Position numbers and translations under genes: made by a program. 32,084 nt of DNA from contig JAKBAC010000024.1 in NCBI GenBank assembly GCA_021809365.1, positions 1-32,084 on the forward strand, in the 5' to 3' direction. Shown one piece after another: positions 9,173-17,885 of the stretch (its first letter is position 1; each line of letters opens with the position of its first letter). The notes under the pieces are model-generated. The model was not told where the DNA came from. It saw nothing but the letters and a program-made list of their open reading frames with translations, and did not search any database. Origin of the DNA: Planctomycetota bacterium (GTDB taxonomy: Bacteria; Planctomycetota; Phycisphaerae; WQYP01).

Positions 9173-10513
9173 TCATTGGGATGTAGCGCGCGGGGCGCTG
9201 ACAGTTAATTGAATTGCGCGATACCTGGCCGCGTCTTCCGGGGTTATCTGGTGCTGCCGTTTGGGAAATTCACCGGGCTTACGGGGCTGCAAGTCAGGTG
9301 ATTGCGGGCCGTCATGGCGCTTGAGCACGTCATAGTATTGATTACGCTGCGCGGGAATCCAGCCGCTGTCACGGATGATCCGGCAGATTAATTCTTCGGA
9401 AAGCCGGAAGGACGTGCCGGCACTGGATACCACATTTTCTTCCATCATCACGCTGCCCATGTCATTGGCACCGAAGAACATCGCCAATTGGCCGATCTTC
9501 GGCCCCATGGTGACCCAACTGCTTTGGAGGTTGCGGATATTATCAAAATACAGCCGCGCCAGCGCCAGCATGCGCAGATATTCATTGGCGTCCGCGAGGC
9601 GTACGGTGCGGCCATTGTCAAATTCAAACGGTACGCCCGCGTCGGGATTCCATTTGCGTTTTTTATCCAGCGGCGTATGGTCCGGCTGATAAGTCCAATG
9701 AATAAACGCGGTGTAGTGTGCCGGCGCATTGGCCAAGGCCCAGTCCTGCCGATCACGCAGGCGGTGAATATGATCAATGCGGTCTTCAATGGTTTCAATA
9801 TGACCAATGAGCATCGTGGCACTCGTGTGCATACCGAGCGTATGAGCCGCGCGCATGACATCCAGCCACTGCTCACCCGAACATTTCCCCGGACCGATGC
9901 GCGTGCGCACACGATCAGAAAAAATTTCCCCGCCGCCGCCCGGCACCGTGGCCAGACCCGCCGCCTTAAAGCGCGCCAGCACCTCGGCCACCGGCAGATT
10001 GAAGAAGCGCGAAAATTCCACAAACTCCGGCGGGCTGAAGGCGTGAATATGAACGGACGGAAAGTTTTTCCGTATGCCGCTTAATAGTTCTTCATAATAC
10101 GTAATCGGCAACGCCGGATTCATTCCGCCCTGCATAAGGATCTGCGTGCCGCCAATATTCACAAGCTCGCGGATTTTTTCGTAAATTTGCTCGTAGGAAA
10201 GCGTATAGGCGTCATGTGCCGCGGGATCATTGCGCTTAAATGCGCAAAACGTGCAACGGGCTGTGCAGATATTGGTGTAATTGATGTTCCGGTCAATGAC
10301 ATAGGTGCGGTGGTCTTCCGGGTGCATCCGCTCATTGACGGCAAACGCCCATCGCCCCAGATCAATCAGCGGTGCATCCCGGTACAGTTCGGCAAGCTGC
10401 GCGTCCGTTAATCGGGCCTTGCCATCAATAACGGCATGAATATCAAAGCCCGGCGTATAGCCGGTATGTTGATGCAGGGGCGGGATCAGCATGTCTGTAT
10501 TGAATTCAATCAT
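9173..10513 (-). CDS. mqnC: Cyclic dehypoxanthinyl futalosine synthase (MqnC), radical SAM
   Basis: MqnC cyclises dehypoxanthinyl futalosine in the futalosine route to menaquinone. The radical-SAM cluster cysteines are C83, C87 and C90 in NICTARCTFCAF. The segments GTQILMQGGMNP, HIHAFSPPE, VPGGGGEIF and MFFGANDMGSVMMEENVVS separate MqnC from its relatives MqnE and CofH. Length is 446 residues including a C-terminal tail beyond the barrel; the typical MqnC is nearer 360-380. It converges with atpD. Upstream on the same strand, after a 290-bp gap, is a nucleoside-phosphorylase-like gene, which may or may not be MqnB. The organism is inferred to make menaquinone. Confidence 0.92.
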   Translation of the reverse strand: MIEFNTDMLIPPLHQHTGYTPGFDIHAVIDGKARLTDAQLAELYRDAPLIDLGRWAFAVNERMHPEDHRTYVIDRNINYTNICTARCTFCAFKRNDPAAHDAYTLSYEQIYEKIRELVNIGGTQILMQGGMNPALPITYYEELLSGIRKNFPSVHIHAFSPPEFVEFSRFFNLPVAEVLARFKAAGLATVPGGGGEIFSDRVRTRIGPGKCSGEQWLDVMRAAHTLGMHTSATMLIGHIETIEDRIDHIHRLRDRQDWALANAPAHYTAFIHWTYQPDHTPLDKKRKWNPDAGVPFEFDNGRTVRLADANEYLRMLALARLYFDNIRNLQSSWVTMGPKIGQLAMFFGANDMGSVMMEENVVSSAGTSFRLSEELICRIIRDSGWIPAQRNQYYDVLKRHDGPQSPDLQPRKPGEFPKRQHQITPEDAARYRAIQLTVSAPRATSQ

Positions 10514-10803
10514 AGCGTGCGCGCTTCCAAGGCCGGGAATTTAAGGCACGCGGCATGTCATCTTTTCCAAATGCCGCCGATCCCGGCGTCAATGCGTGCC
10601 CTGTCCGCCGATACGGCGGCAACCCATGGGCCAATCAATAATGATAGTGTGTAATGGCCCGCTCCGGCAAGCCACAGCCGTTATAAGCGTGGCAAAGCGG
10701 CAACTATGTAAGGTGTTCGATAACGAGAATTTTATCGGGTTGGGCAAGGCCTGAATCCATGAACGGAAACGGTTGCGCAAGCTCAGATGTGCATGAACCC
10801 GCT

Positions 10804-11532
10804 TTACTGAAAGGGCCAGCCGCTGCGAATCACCGCGCCGATGGCGTCGGAGAGCTGCTTCGTGGCGGAGTGGGTATTTTTGCCCAGCCGAATCAATTGC
10901 GGTATCAACATAGGGCGGCGGGCCAGACTCCAGGTGAAATCCCATGGCCGCAGGCTGCCGACCGAATCAACAAAGTGAACCACCTGCGGCGAAACTTCTT
11001 CAAAGGCGGTATCACTGATGGATCGAATGCCAAGCCAGGGTACGTGCCGTCGGTCCGCTAAGGCATGGGTATAGGCATTTTCCATTTCCACCGCCAAGGC
11101 GTTGGTCTGCTGATGCAGTACCTGTTTTGCCTTCACTGTGCATACCATGTGTTTGGCGGTATGAATTAAGCCTACCCGCACAGGGCGGGGGGTGGACATT
11201 GCGTTCATGAAATCACCAACGCGCTGGGCATCGGTGGATTGGGAATCAATAATCAGATCGCCGACCCCCAGTTCGGGTGCCAAGGCTCCCGCAACGCCCG
11301 CCACGATAACGCCGGCTACCCGTTGATGCGCATATTGAGGTAACACCTGACGCAGCCGATTCCCGCGCACGCCGATGCACTCCACGATGATTTTTTCGTA
11401 GGCTGTCGATTGCAAAGCGCGCGGGCAATTTTGCGTCCAATGATCGACGGAACTTTGTACAGCTTCCTTTTCGCTGTTCAGTGCGGCGAACACCAGTAAG
11501 ATTTTCAGATCACATGCGGTGGCAGTATTCAT
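10804..11532 (-). CDS. Nucleoside phosphorylase-superfamily protein (MqnB- or HpnG-like)
   Basis: A protein of 242 residues from the ATG at 11532; an in-frame GTG at 11559 would add nine. The conserved blocks GVIVAGVAGALAPELGVGDLI and ALAVEMENAYTHALA with IRSISDTA place it in the purine-nucleoside phosphorylase / MTA-SAH nucleosidase superfamily. The VEMEN segment is the ribose-binding glutamate region and ISD the base-binding aspartate. Proximity to mqnC suggests a futalosine hydrolase (MqnB). However, the C-terminal layout (a long tail with RPWDFTWSLARRP and LIRLGKNTHSATKQL) resembles HpnG-type hopanoid phosphorylases. The substrate cannot be decided from sequence alone. No Shine-Dalgarno is obvious. 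Confidence 0.72.
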   Translation of the reverse strand: MNTATACDLKILLVFAALNSEKEAVQSSVDHWTQNCPRALQSTAYEKIIVECIGVRGNRLRQVLPQYAHQRVAGVIVAGVAGALAPELGVGDLIIDSQSTDAQRVGDFMNAMSTPRPVRVGLIHTAKHMVCTVKAKQVLHQQTNALAVEMENAYTHALADRRHVPWLGIRSISDTAFEEVSPQVVHFVDSVGSLRPWDFTWSLARRPMLIPQLIRLGKNTHSATKQLSDAIGAVIRSGWPFQ

Positions 11533-11615
11533 CGGTAATTCTATCGGACAATAACCCACGAAAACACGCTAAAAGTTGTCGATAAAAAAATTATGCGACG
11601 TTTCCTGCCCCGTAA

Positions 11616-12062
11616 TTATAGGGCGTTATCGGCGGGAGCGTATAATCGCGGGTGGCATTGCATGCGTGTGCGCACGCATTTTCCGCACATATAAAAGCGG
11701 GCCGGTGAGGGATAGTCGATGTTATCGGCATCATCTCCCTGTACCCACTGGCGGCAAAATACGCCGGTGGCCCCGCATAACGCACAATGGGTAGGGCTGC
11801 CACCGGTTTTGTCCACCAGCATGTCACTTAGGCAGGTATATTTTTTCAATTCCCCAAGTCCATCCGCCGGTTGAACGTGAAACTGAATTCCCCGCTTCTT
11901 GAGCCATTGGGCCATCTGTTGAGCTTCCAATGGATCACAGTAATACATCCAGGCGGCGTTCCTTGATCCTTCGCGGAAAAAGCCGATGTCTTCCAGCCGC
12001 TCTTGCGCGATGGGATCCAGCCAATGTTTCACTTTCACAACCACACGTTCAACCATAAGCAT
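11616..12062 (-). CDS. Small Cys-rich, probably zinc-binding protein of unknown function
   Basis: I do not recognise a family. The 148-residue protein has an N-terminal mixed alpha/beta part (VVVKVKHWLDP onward, to about residue 85) and a C-terminal part with two cysteine clusters: C93-X2-C96 with C103, and C126-X2-C129 with C136. The two CxxC knuckles about 30 residues apart resemble a zinc ribbon. No signal peptide or membrane helix is visible. It lies 45 bp after the pseudopilin gene on the same strand and could be co-transcribed with it. Starts at 12062 or 12056 are possible, both without a clear ribosome binding site. Confidence 0.6.
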   Translation of the reverse strand: MLMVERVVVKVKHWLDPIAQERLEDIGFFREGSRNAAWMYYCDPLEAQQMAQWLKKRGIQFHVQPADGLGELKKYTCLSDMLVDKTGGSPTHCALCGATGVFCRQWVQGDDADNIDYPSPARFYMCGKCVRTRMQCHPRLYAPADNAL

Positions 12063-12107
12063 ATTGAATACCGCAAATCGGCCTAAAAAGAAAGTGCCCG
12101 CTTAAGA

Positions 12108-12854
12108 CTAAGGCGGGCTGGTTTGATACGCCGAATTATCGGCTGACAAAAAGCCCGTTCCCGCTCCTACGGGAACCGCGGTGGGCTGGGTCACGGTAAA
12201 CCGTTGAAATTGCGTCGCGGCATGACCGTCGCAATAGACAACATTGGTTCCCCCAAGATGCCGAAACGCCTGTGTGCCCGCGGCACGCTCGGCATCGCTG
12301 ATGTAATCGGCACCAGGCGGAACCGGATTCAACCGCACAGGCGCACGCATAAAATAATTGACGCCGCCATAGTAACCGCCATCACCAAACAGGGCGCACA
12401 AAGCCGGGTCCGACACCGCGGTAACCGCTGCGGGAGGCATCATCTTTCCGCCGGGGGCTTCCGATGCCCCGTGGCCGATGTAACTGGTATTGTAGTTATA
12501 CCCCAGGCAAATCTGGCCGGGAGCGGGGGTTTGGCTTACCGCCGGACATATGAGAACCTTCAGATTGGTGGTCTGCCCCATCCACAAAAGTCCCGGTTGG
12601 TACTGGCCATTTTGGATATTCAGCGCCCAGTTAAATAAATTACCTCCTCCGTAATAGGCCAGTGGATAATACCCTTTGTTTTCCGAGGTATATGCATCTG
12701 CCATGATCGCCAGTTGTCGGAGATTGCTCAGGCAAACCGTGCTTTGTGCGGATTGCCGGGCCAGAGACAATGTGGGCAACATAATACCGATCACCGCCGC
12801 GATGATGACTATGACCACAATCAATTCAATCAGAGAAAAGCCATTGCGTTTCAT
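12108..12854 (-). CDS. Type II pseudopilin-like protein with H-X9-DG motif
   Basis: The N-terminus MKRNGFSLIELIVVIVIIAA is a class III prepilin signal: cleavage would fall after G5, with the following Phe methylated, and E10 is the conserved +5 glutamate. A 20-residue hydrophobic helix follows. Near the C-terminus, H199 through D209-G210 (RHLGGTNVVYCDGHA) forms the H-X9-DG pattern of the pseudopilin families greatly expanded in planctomycetes and relatives. GGAGG precedes the ATG at ideal spacing and lies within the 3' end of the PEP-CTERM gene; only 3 bp separate the two genes, so translation is likely coupled. It is inferred to be an exported, fibre-forming or secretion-linked protein under the same cobalamin riboswitch. 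Confidence 0.9.
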   Translation of the reverse strand: MKRNGFSLIELIVVIVIIAAVIGIMLPTLSLARQSAQSTVCLSNLRQLAIMADAYTSENKGYYPLAYYGGGNLFNWALNIQNGQYQPGLLWMGQTTNLKVLICPAVSQTPAPGQICLGYNYNTSYIGHGASEAPGGKMMPPAAVTAVSDPALCALFGDGGYYGGVNYFMRAPVRLNPVPPGADYISDAERAAGTQAFRHLGGTNVVYCDGHAATQFQRFTVTQPTAVPVGAGTGFLSADNSAYQTSPP

Positions 12855-12857
12855 CGA

Positions 12858-13805
12858 TTATCCTCCATTGGACAGGGGCGACAAGTCGCGTCGCCGCCAA
12901 CCCAGTAACAATGGAATTCCCGCCAGCACCAGGGCCAAAGTTCCCGGTTCTGGCACCACACCGGCCACCGCCTGAACATACATGGAATAACTTGCACTCG
13001 ATGGAACGGTGAATTGGACATAATCAATTGAACTGAATCCTGTGCCTGTAACATTCAACCAGGTGCCACCGGCACTGCCGTCGAGGGTATCAAGCACCTG
13101 GCTCCATGATTCGTTATTAAAGGAAGCCAAAGTTCCCAGGAATGGTTTGGAAAAATCAGCTACTGGAGTTCCGGCGGATACAGTGTCGGGTGCGTAATTT
13201 CCATCCGGGCCGACAGAGGATGAATTATAGTAATTAGTTGGTATATCAAATTGAATCAGGCTTGCCGATGCGCTGTTATCAACCCATTGATAAAGCGATG
13301 GATTCGTCGGATTGGGTTCCACCGCGATAGTACCTGTAACGCCGTTATATTGCAGATATTTCCAAGTTGAGCCATCCTGACTCACTGCAACAATCGCCGA
13401 ACGGGGATTGTTATAGTCTGCTGCCGGATTTCCGGTCTGGCCATTTGGATAGTATATATCGGCAAGCCCGACCCCGGCCTGAATACCAATGGTAAACCCG
13501 CCATTGACTGCGGAACTGGTTGTTGCAAAACCAGTTCCGGAAAACTGCAACTCCAATGATTGTCCGGGTGTTACAGCCAGCAATGGAGCTCCATAGGATT
13601 CGCTGGATGTGGTGGTAAAGGCCGCATCAAAGGGGGTAACGGTGTAGGAATGGCTGCTGTACGATCCCGCAAAGGCATCTACCTTACCGTTCCATCCATT
13701 GGTGTTCACACCCGGTGTTACGACCGTACTGGCCCAGTTGACTGGCGCGGCAGCACATACTCCCGTGGACAATAGAACCCCTGTTGTGAAAATAAAACGC
13801 TTCAT
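12858..13805 (-). CDS. PEP-CTERM sorting-signal protein, cobalamin-riboswitch controlled
   Basis: A secreted protein of 315 residues. It has a signal peptide (MKRFIFTTGVLLSTGVCAAA), then a Ser/Thr/Gly/Asn-rich, beta-rich body. The C-terminal PEP-CTERM tripartite signal has the PEP motif at 285-287, a hydrophobic stretch (LALVLAGIPLLLG) and an Arg cluster (304-306), followed by a 9-residue tail. PEP-CTERM proteins are processed by exosortases and anchored at or beyond the outer membrane. The start has a perfect GGAGG seven bases upstream. The body segments DIPTNYY, PVADFSKPFLGTLASFN and LDGSAGGTWLNV look well structured, but I cannot tie them to a known fold. A cobalamin riboswitch lies about 260 bp upstream, suggesting a role linked to vitamin B12. 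Confidence 0.88.
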   Translation of the reverse strand: MKRFIFTTGVLLSTGVCAAAPVNWASTVVTPGVNTNGWNGKVDAFAGSYSSHSYTVTPFDAAFTTTSSESYGAPLLAVTPGQSLELQFSGTGFATTSSAVNGGFTIGIQAGVGLADIYYPNGQTGNPAADYNNPRSAIVAVSQDGSTWKYLQYNGVTGTIAVEPNPTNPSLYQWVDNSASASLIQFDIPTNYYNSSSVGPDGNYAPDTVSAGTPVADFSKPFLGTLASFNNESWSQVLDTLDGSAGGTWLNVTGTGFSSIDYVQFTVPSSASYSMYVQAVAGVVPEPGTLALVLAGIPLLLGWRRRDLSPLSNGG

Positions 13806-14066
13806 GGAATAACCTCCGTGTCACTTTACGGCGCGAACCGCAAAGTCGGTTGTGGAATATACGTGATGCCGGATCCCAAGAGACTCTGGAAATGTCGGAT
13901 GTTGAGAATTGGAATCGGCGGTTCTGGAAATAGCGCGAATTCGTCCGCTCGTACGCAACGGCGAATTACACAGCCGACGCGGGCGCGTCAGCAATCATCC
14001 AAAACCAACAATTCAATACAACACATACAACGCCCAGTGTCCCATCTCGCGAGGACCGGCATATAC
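13806..14066 (-). other. Leader between the cobalamin riboswitch and the PEP-CTERM gene
   Basis: On the minus strand this 261-nt stretch runs from the end of the aptamer to the ATG at 13805. I see no ORF of note and no clear intrinsic terminator (no stable hairpin followed by a U-run). A short hairpin (AACCG/CGGTT, five pairs) lies near 13836-13851, about 30 nt upstream of the Shine-Dalgarno GGAGG at 13813-13817. The expression platform was not identified. Control of translation or a distant antisense pairing is possible. Confidence 0.5.
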
Positions 14067-14284
14067 TCAACAGGCAGGTCTTCTGGCTCAGGGCGTGGTG
14101 GCGTCAAAGTCTTCCCGGATTGATTGGCTCACGCGGTGTCATGAATTTACCGCGTTTCCCGGCGAGAACCGGTTGAACCATTTCCAGTGACCTGACGCGA
14201 TAACTGCCCTATACAGCGGCGCGTCCGCGGCGGAATTTAACCGCCTTCCCTTTTCATTCGCCTACACCGGCGAACACCTGTTGA
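14067..14284 (-). promoter_or_regulatory. Cobalamin (adenosylcobalamin-type) riboswitch
   Basis: Read on the minus strand, this contains the landmark elements of the cobalamin aptamer. The closing stem P1 pairs TCAACAGG (5' side, 14284-14277) with CCTGTTGA (3' side, 14074-14067), eight perfect base pairs. AAAAGGGAA (near 14246-14254) is followed by a GGCGG...CCGCC stem and GCCGCTGTA. GTCACTGG and CCGGGAAG come further along, and the 3' B12-box region GAGCCAGAAGACCTGCC is at 14089-14073. Order and spacing fit the family. The downstream genes on this strand are the PEP-CTERM protein and the pseudopilin. Confidence 0.93.
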
Positions 14285-14289
14285 CAAAC

Positions 14290-14317
14290 ACTGTACCACT
14301 TTTCCAATTCCTTGCAA
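14290..14317 (-). promoter_or_regulatory. Putative promoter of the riboswitch transcript
   Basis: On the minus strand TTGCAA (14317-14312) and TACAGT (14295-14290) are separated by 16 bp; each matches four of six consensus bases. Initiation about 7 nt downstream would start the RNA almost exactly at the first base of riboswitch stem P1. It lies in the 35-bp gap just after the glgB stop. Confidence 0.45.
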
Positions 14318-14319
14318 CA

Positions 14320-16395
14320 CTACCGCGGGGCCAGGACTTGCGCAGTGCGGCAGGGCAGGTAAATTTGCACACTCTGATCGCGACCATACATCGGCACATC
14401 CTGTTTGGGATACATCACATCTTCCGCCACCCGGCCAAAGCCATCAAATAACGCACTGTCGGTATCGAGAATTAACTGATAGTCACAGGCATCCGGCACC
14501 GGAATGCGAAGCCCCGTGTAGGATTCCGTGGGATGAAAATTAAACACAAACACCAGTGGCCCACGCCGAAACGCCAATTGGCGGGAATCTTCATGCACCA
14601 GCAATTGCTCAATGAACGGATCTTCCAGAACATGACGCTGCGCGTCCAGTGATTGCATCGCCCCGTCAAAGCGTTTCAATCCCATATAATGCAGATCATC
14701 CCGATCCGACAGCGACCAGAGCCGCCGGGAATGTTCATAAGAATTGTTGTTTCCGGGCCTTGGAAAATCGACCCATTCCGGATGGCCGAACTCATTGCCC
14801 ATGAAATTCAGATACGCATCGCCCGCCAGCGCAAACGTGATCAAGCGGATCATTTTGTGCAGCGCCAGGCCCCGGTCAATCACCGGGTGCGGCTGAAGTT
14901 TGCTCATGTGCCAGTACATTTCCTTGTCCATCAGCCAGAACGCCAGGGTTTTATCGCCCACCAGCGCCTGGTCATGGCTCTCCGCATAACCGACATGTTT
15001 TTCATTGTGGCGGCGGTTCATCAGGGTGTTATACAGTCCGCCGAGATTCCAATCTTCATCGCGCTGTTCCTTAAGCAGTTTAATCCAGTAATCCGGGACA
15101 CCCATGGCAAGGCGATAATCAAATCCGATTCCGCCTTCCGCCACGGGCCGGGCCATGCCGGGCATTCCCGAGACATCTTCCGCAATGGTCACCGTTTGCG
15201 GCCTTAGCGTATGCACCAGCTCATTGGCCAGTTGCAGGTAGGCCAGCGCATCATCATCTATATTGGGGCCGAAGTAGCTGTCATAACTGGTAAATTTCGC
15301 GCCCAGACCATGATCGAGATACACCATGCTCGTGACGCCGTCAAAACGGAACCCGTCAAAGTGAAACTCCTCCATCCAATAGCGCAGATTGCTCAACAGA
15401 AAACGCTGCACCTCCAGCACGCTGTAATCAAAACACAGTGAATCCCATGCGACATGCTGTCCGCGCGCGCCGGCGTGAAAATATTGAAACTCCGAACCGT
15501 CAAAGCGATTCAACCCCTCATTGAGATTCTTAATCGCGTGGCTGTGTACAACATCCAGCAGCACCGCCATGCCCATGCCGTGCGCCGTGTCAATGAGGTG
15601 TTTGAGATCTTCCGGTGTGCCGAAGCGGGACGACACCGCGAACAGATTGCTGACGTGATACCCGAAGGAACCATAATAGGGATGCTCCATAATGGCCATG
15701 AGTTGCAGCGCGTTGTAGCCCAGATCGCGGATGCGCGGCAAAACATTGGTGGTGAATTCTTTGAACGTTCCAACCTTCGGCTCTTCCTGCGCCATGCCGA
15801 CATGGGCTTCATAAATGCGCAAGCCGCCGTTTTTCGCGGGCGCAACCGGATGCTTAAATTCATAAGGTTCGGGAGGATCCCAATACTGCCCGACATAATC
15901 GACCGAGTTGCCGATCTGCACGACGCGTCGGATATAAGCGGGAATGCGATCCATCCGGCCCGTCGCGGAATCCACTTGCACTTTGAGGTGGCTGCCATGG
16001 GTGATGATGGGTACACCAGGTGCGGTATCAGGGAGAAAAATCGTCCATACACCGTAAGGATCACGCGCCATGCGATGGCTGGAACGATCCCATGAATTAA
16101 AATCGCCGATCAGATGCAGTTGCGCCGCCGCCGGTGCCCATTCCCGATACCACAGGCCGGGGCGTCCGCGATTTTCACCGCGATTAAACCCGAAATAGTG
16201 ATGTCCCTGACTCATCGCCCCAAGCAGACCGCCGGCTGTTTCAATATTCTTCAGCATTTTTTGATAGTGGCACCAGCGCTGGCGAAGCTGCGGGGCAAAA
16301 GGTTCCAGCCAGGGGTCCCCGGCTATTAAACCCGTTCCATCCAGTATCGGCACTTTTTCCGCGCCGCGATCTGTGGTCCCGTTGACGTCCACCAT
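14320..16395 (-). CDS. glgB: 1,4-alpha-glucan branching enzyme, GH13_8-like
   Basis: It introduces alpha-1,6 branches into glycogen. At 691 residues it has an N-terminal CBM48 module (GLWYREWAPAAAQLHLIGDF with NSWDR) and a GH13 barrel. The catalytic residues are the nucleophile D352 (DGFRFDGVTSM), acid/base E406 (IAEDVSGMP) and D475 (AESHDQALVGDKT), and an all-beta C-domain ends the protein. The wording of these motifs (HYFGFNRGE, TSMVYLDHGLG) is closer to the eukaryotic and GH13_8 branching enzymes than to E. coli GlgB. An AAAGGA Shine-Dalgarno precedes the ATG. It is divergent from the MFS gene and ends 35 bp before the riboswitch, apparently as an independent unit. Confidence 0.94.
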   Translation of the reverse strand: MVDVNGTTDRGAEKVPILDGTGLIAGDPWLEPFAPQLRQRWCHYQKMLKNIETAGGLLGAMSQGHHYFGFNRGENRGRPGLWYREWAPAAAQLHLIGDFNSWDRSSHRMARDPYGVWTIFLPDTAPGVPIITHGSHLKVQVDSATGRMDRIPAYIRRVVQIGNSVDYVGQYWDPPEPYEFKHPVAPAKNGGLRIYEAHVGMAQEEPKVGTFKEFTTNVLPRIRDLGYNALQLMAIMEHPYYGSFGYHVSNLFAVSSRFGTPEDLKHLIDTAHGMGMAVLLDVVHSHAIKNLNEGLNRFDGSEFQYFHAGARGQHVAWDSLCFDYSVLEVQRFLLSNLRYWMEEFHFDGFRFDGVTSMVYLDHGLGAKFTSYDSYFGPNIDDDALAYLQLANELVHTLRPQTVTIAEDVSGMPGMARPVAEGGIGFDYRLAMGVPDYWIKLLKEQRDEDWNLGGLYNTLMNRRHNEKHVGYAESHDQALVGDKTLAFWLMDKEMYWHMSKLQPHPVIDRGLALHKMIRLITFALAGDAYLNFMGNEFGHPEWVDFPRPGNNNSYEHSRRLWSLSDRDDLHYMGLKRFDGAMQSLDAQRHVLEDPFIEQLLVHEDSRQLAFRRGPLVFVFNFHPTESYTGLRIPVPDACDYQLILDTDSALFDGFGRVAEDVMYPKQDVPMYGRDQSVQIYLPCRTAQVLAPR

Positions 16396-16554
16396 GAATT
16401 ATCCTTTCGCTGGAAGTGGCCGCGTGCGTTTTGACCGCCTCCACACGCATATTTGAAAAATCATAATACGCGATAAGCCTGAAACCCGAAATCGTAATAT
16501 TCGAAACCTGCTCGCCGTTTAGCCCGCCAAGCGACTAATGTTGAACTTTTACTC

Positions 16555-16572
16555 CCAAAGGTCGGCCTTTGG
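16555..16572. repeat. Perfect inverted repeat upstream of the MFS gene
   Basis: CCAAAGG and CCTTTGG, seven-base arms with a TCGG spacer, end 14 bases before the ATG at 16587. TAGAAT (16574-16579), a -10-like hexamer, lies directly between this repeat and the start codon. It could be an operator or simply a hairpin; no -35 box at the right distance was found. Confidence 0.4.
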
Positions 16573-16586
16573 TTAGAATAGACACC

Positions 16587-17885
16587 ATGGTTGACTCCGC
16601 ACAACCCGACAATACCAGACCTGCGCCCCTATTGTCGCCGCAGAGCCTGGCCGAACAGATTCGTCGGGGGAGGATGCTATTTCTGGCTATGGCCGTGGCC
16701 TATACGCTGGGCAATTTCAATGACAACTTCAATAAGCAGGCCGTTTGCCTGCTGGCGCTCACTTATCACCACACCAGTTTGCCCGGCCTGGTCACGATAC
16801 TATTCAGCGTTCCATTTCTGCTGTTTTATGCGGCGTCCGGGTGGCTGGCGGATCGCTTTCCACGGCGAAACGTTATCATCGTTTCAAAAATCATGGAACT
16901 GGTGTTTTTGAGCTTGGGCGGCGTGGGAATTATGACGCTGAACTGGCCATTGATCGTGACGGTGATTTTTTTGATGGCGCTGCAGGCCACCATATTCGGC
17001 CCGGCATTAACCGGTTGTATTCCCGATGTCTATCCGGAAAGTTACGTGGTTCATGCCAATGCGCACCTGACATCAGTAACCACCGCGGGTATCTTGCTGG
17101 GAGTTGTCGCCGCTGGATTAGCGTTGAATTTGAAAGGCACATGTCATGGCCTGCCGCTGGGGCGGCTGGTGGCAACCTGTTCACTGGTGGCGGTATCCTG
17201 CATCGGGCTGCTGGCGAGCTTTGGCGTGCCCTTTCGGCCGGCGGGCAATCCGAAGGAGCCTTTCCCATGGGCCGGCCCGCTGAGTTCCTTGAAGGACCTC
17301 TGGGATTTGCGCGCCGATGGTCTGCTTGTCGCGGCCATCATCACCTATACCTACTTCTGGTTCATTGCGGGATTGCAAATTCTTTTCATCAACAAAATGG
17401 GCAAGATTCAATTTGGACTCAATGATGCCACCACCACGTACCTGGCCCTGGCGGAAATGGTGGGCGTGGTGATCGGCGCGATGGCGGCGGGTAAAATAAT
17501 CGCGCGGGGGAATGGCCTGTGGATGATGCCGATCGCCACGGCTACACTGGCGGTATTCTTGTGTCTCTCCGGGCTGGCACCGCTGTTTCCCGGACACGGG
17601 CGCATCATATTTCTGCTTTCCATGCTGGCCTGCGCCGGAGTAGCCGGTGGGTTGATGATGGTTCCGCTGGGAAGTTTTTTTCAGACGCGGCCAAGTCCGG
17701 CCAAACGTGGCCGCGTGATTGCCGCGGCCGGGTTCGCCGCCGCCGTGGGCCTGCTGGTGGCGGGGATTATTTACATCCCATTGCAGCAGCACCTTGAATC
17801 CTCGACCATTTTTGTACTAATGGGCCTGCTGACGCTGCTGACCAGCGCGATGATCGCGCCATTTTTCAGGCAACGCCAACCGTAA
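16587..17885 (+). CDS. MFS transporter, LplT/Aas-like group
   Basis: An inner-membrane protein of 432 residues with about twelve hydrophobic helices. After a cytoplasmic N-terminus of about 35 residues the first helix contains YTLGNFNDNFNKQAVCLLAL. The loop between helices 2 and 3 has GWLADRFPRRNVII, the MFS motif A (GxLaDrxGrr) in modified form. The segment QATIFGPALTGCIPD with ANAHLTSVTTAGILLG corresponds to the region typical of the lysophospholipid transporter LplT and the MFS half of Aas fusions. The substrate is therefore possibly a lysophospholipid, but no acyltransferase gene is adjacent, so this is tentative. The ATG at 16587 is preferred to the in-frame TTG at 16569. Confidence 0.78.
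   Translation: MVDSAQPDNTRPAPLLSPQSLAEQIRRGRMLFLAMAVAYTLGNFNDNFNKQAVCLLALTYHHTSLPGLVTILFSVPFLLFYAASGWLADRFPRRNVIIVSKIMELVFLSLGGVGIMTLNWPLIVTVIFLMALQATIFGPALTGCIPDVYPESYVVHANAHLTSVTTAGILLGVVAAGLALNLKGTCHGLPLGRLVATCSLVAVSCIGLLASFGVPFRPAGNPKEPFPWAGPLSSLKDLWDLRADGLLVAAIITYTYFWFIAGLQILFINKMGKIQFGLNDATTTYLALAEMVGVVIGAMAAGKIIARGNGLWMMPIATATLAVFLCLSGLAPLFPGHGRIIFLLSMLACAGVAGGLMMVPLGSFFQTRPSPAKRGRVIAAAGFAAAVGLLVAGIIYIPLQQHLESSTIFVLMGLLTLLTSAMIAPFFRQRQP

Noticed and set aside
10514..10803. Scanned for a tRNA or riboswitch between mqnC and the phosphorylase gene
   Set aside because: Only a short CCGCCG-ATA-CGGCGG hairpin (10605-10619) was found; no cloverleaf or known aptamer motif.
14067..14284. Riboswitch as a regulator of glgB
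   Set aside because: Both are on the minus strand and the riboswitch lies downstream of glgB, so it can only act on the PEP-CTERM side.
15454..16095. 213-codon plus-strand frame inside glgB
   Set aside because: Antisense shadow of a branching enzyme with an intact catalytic triad.
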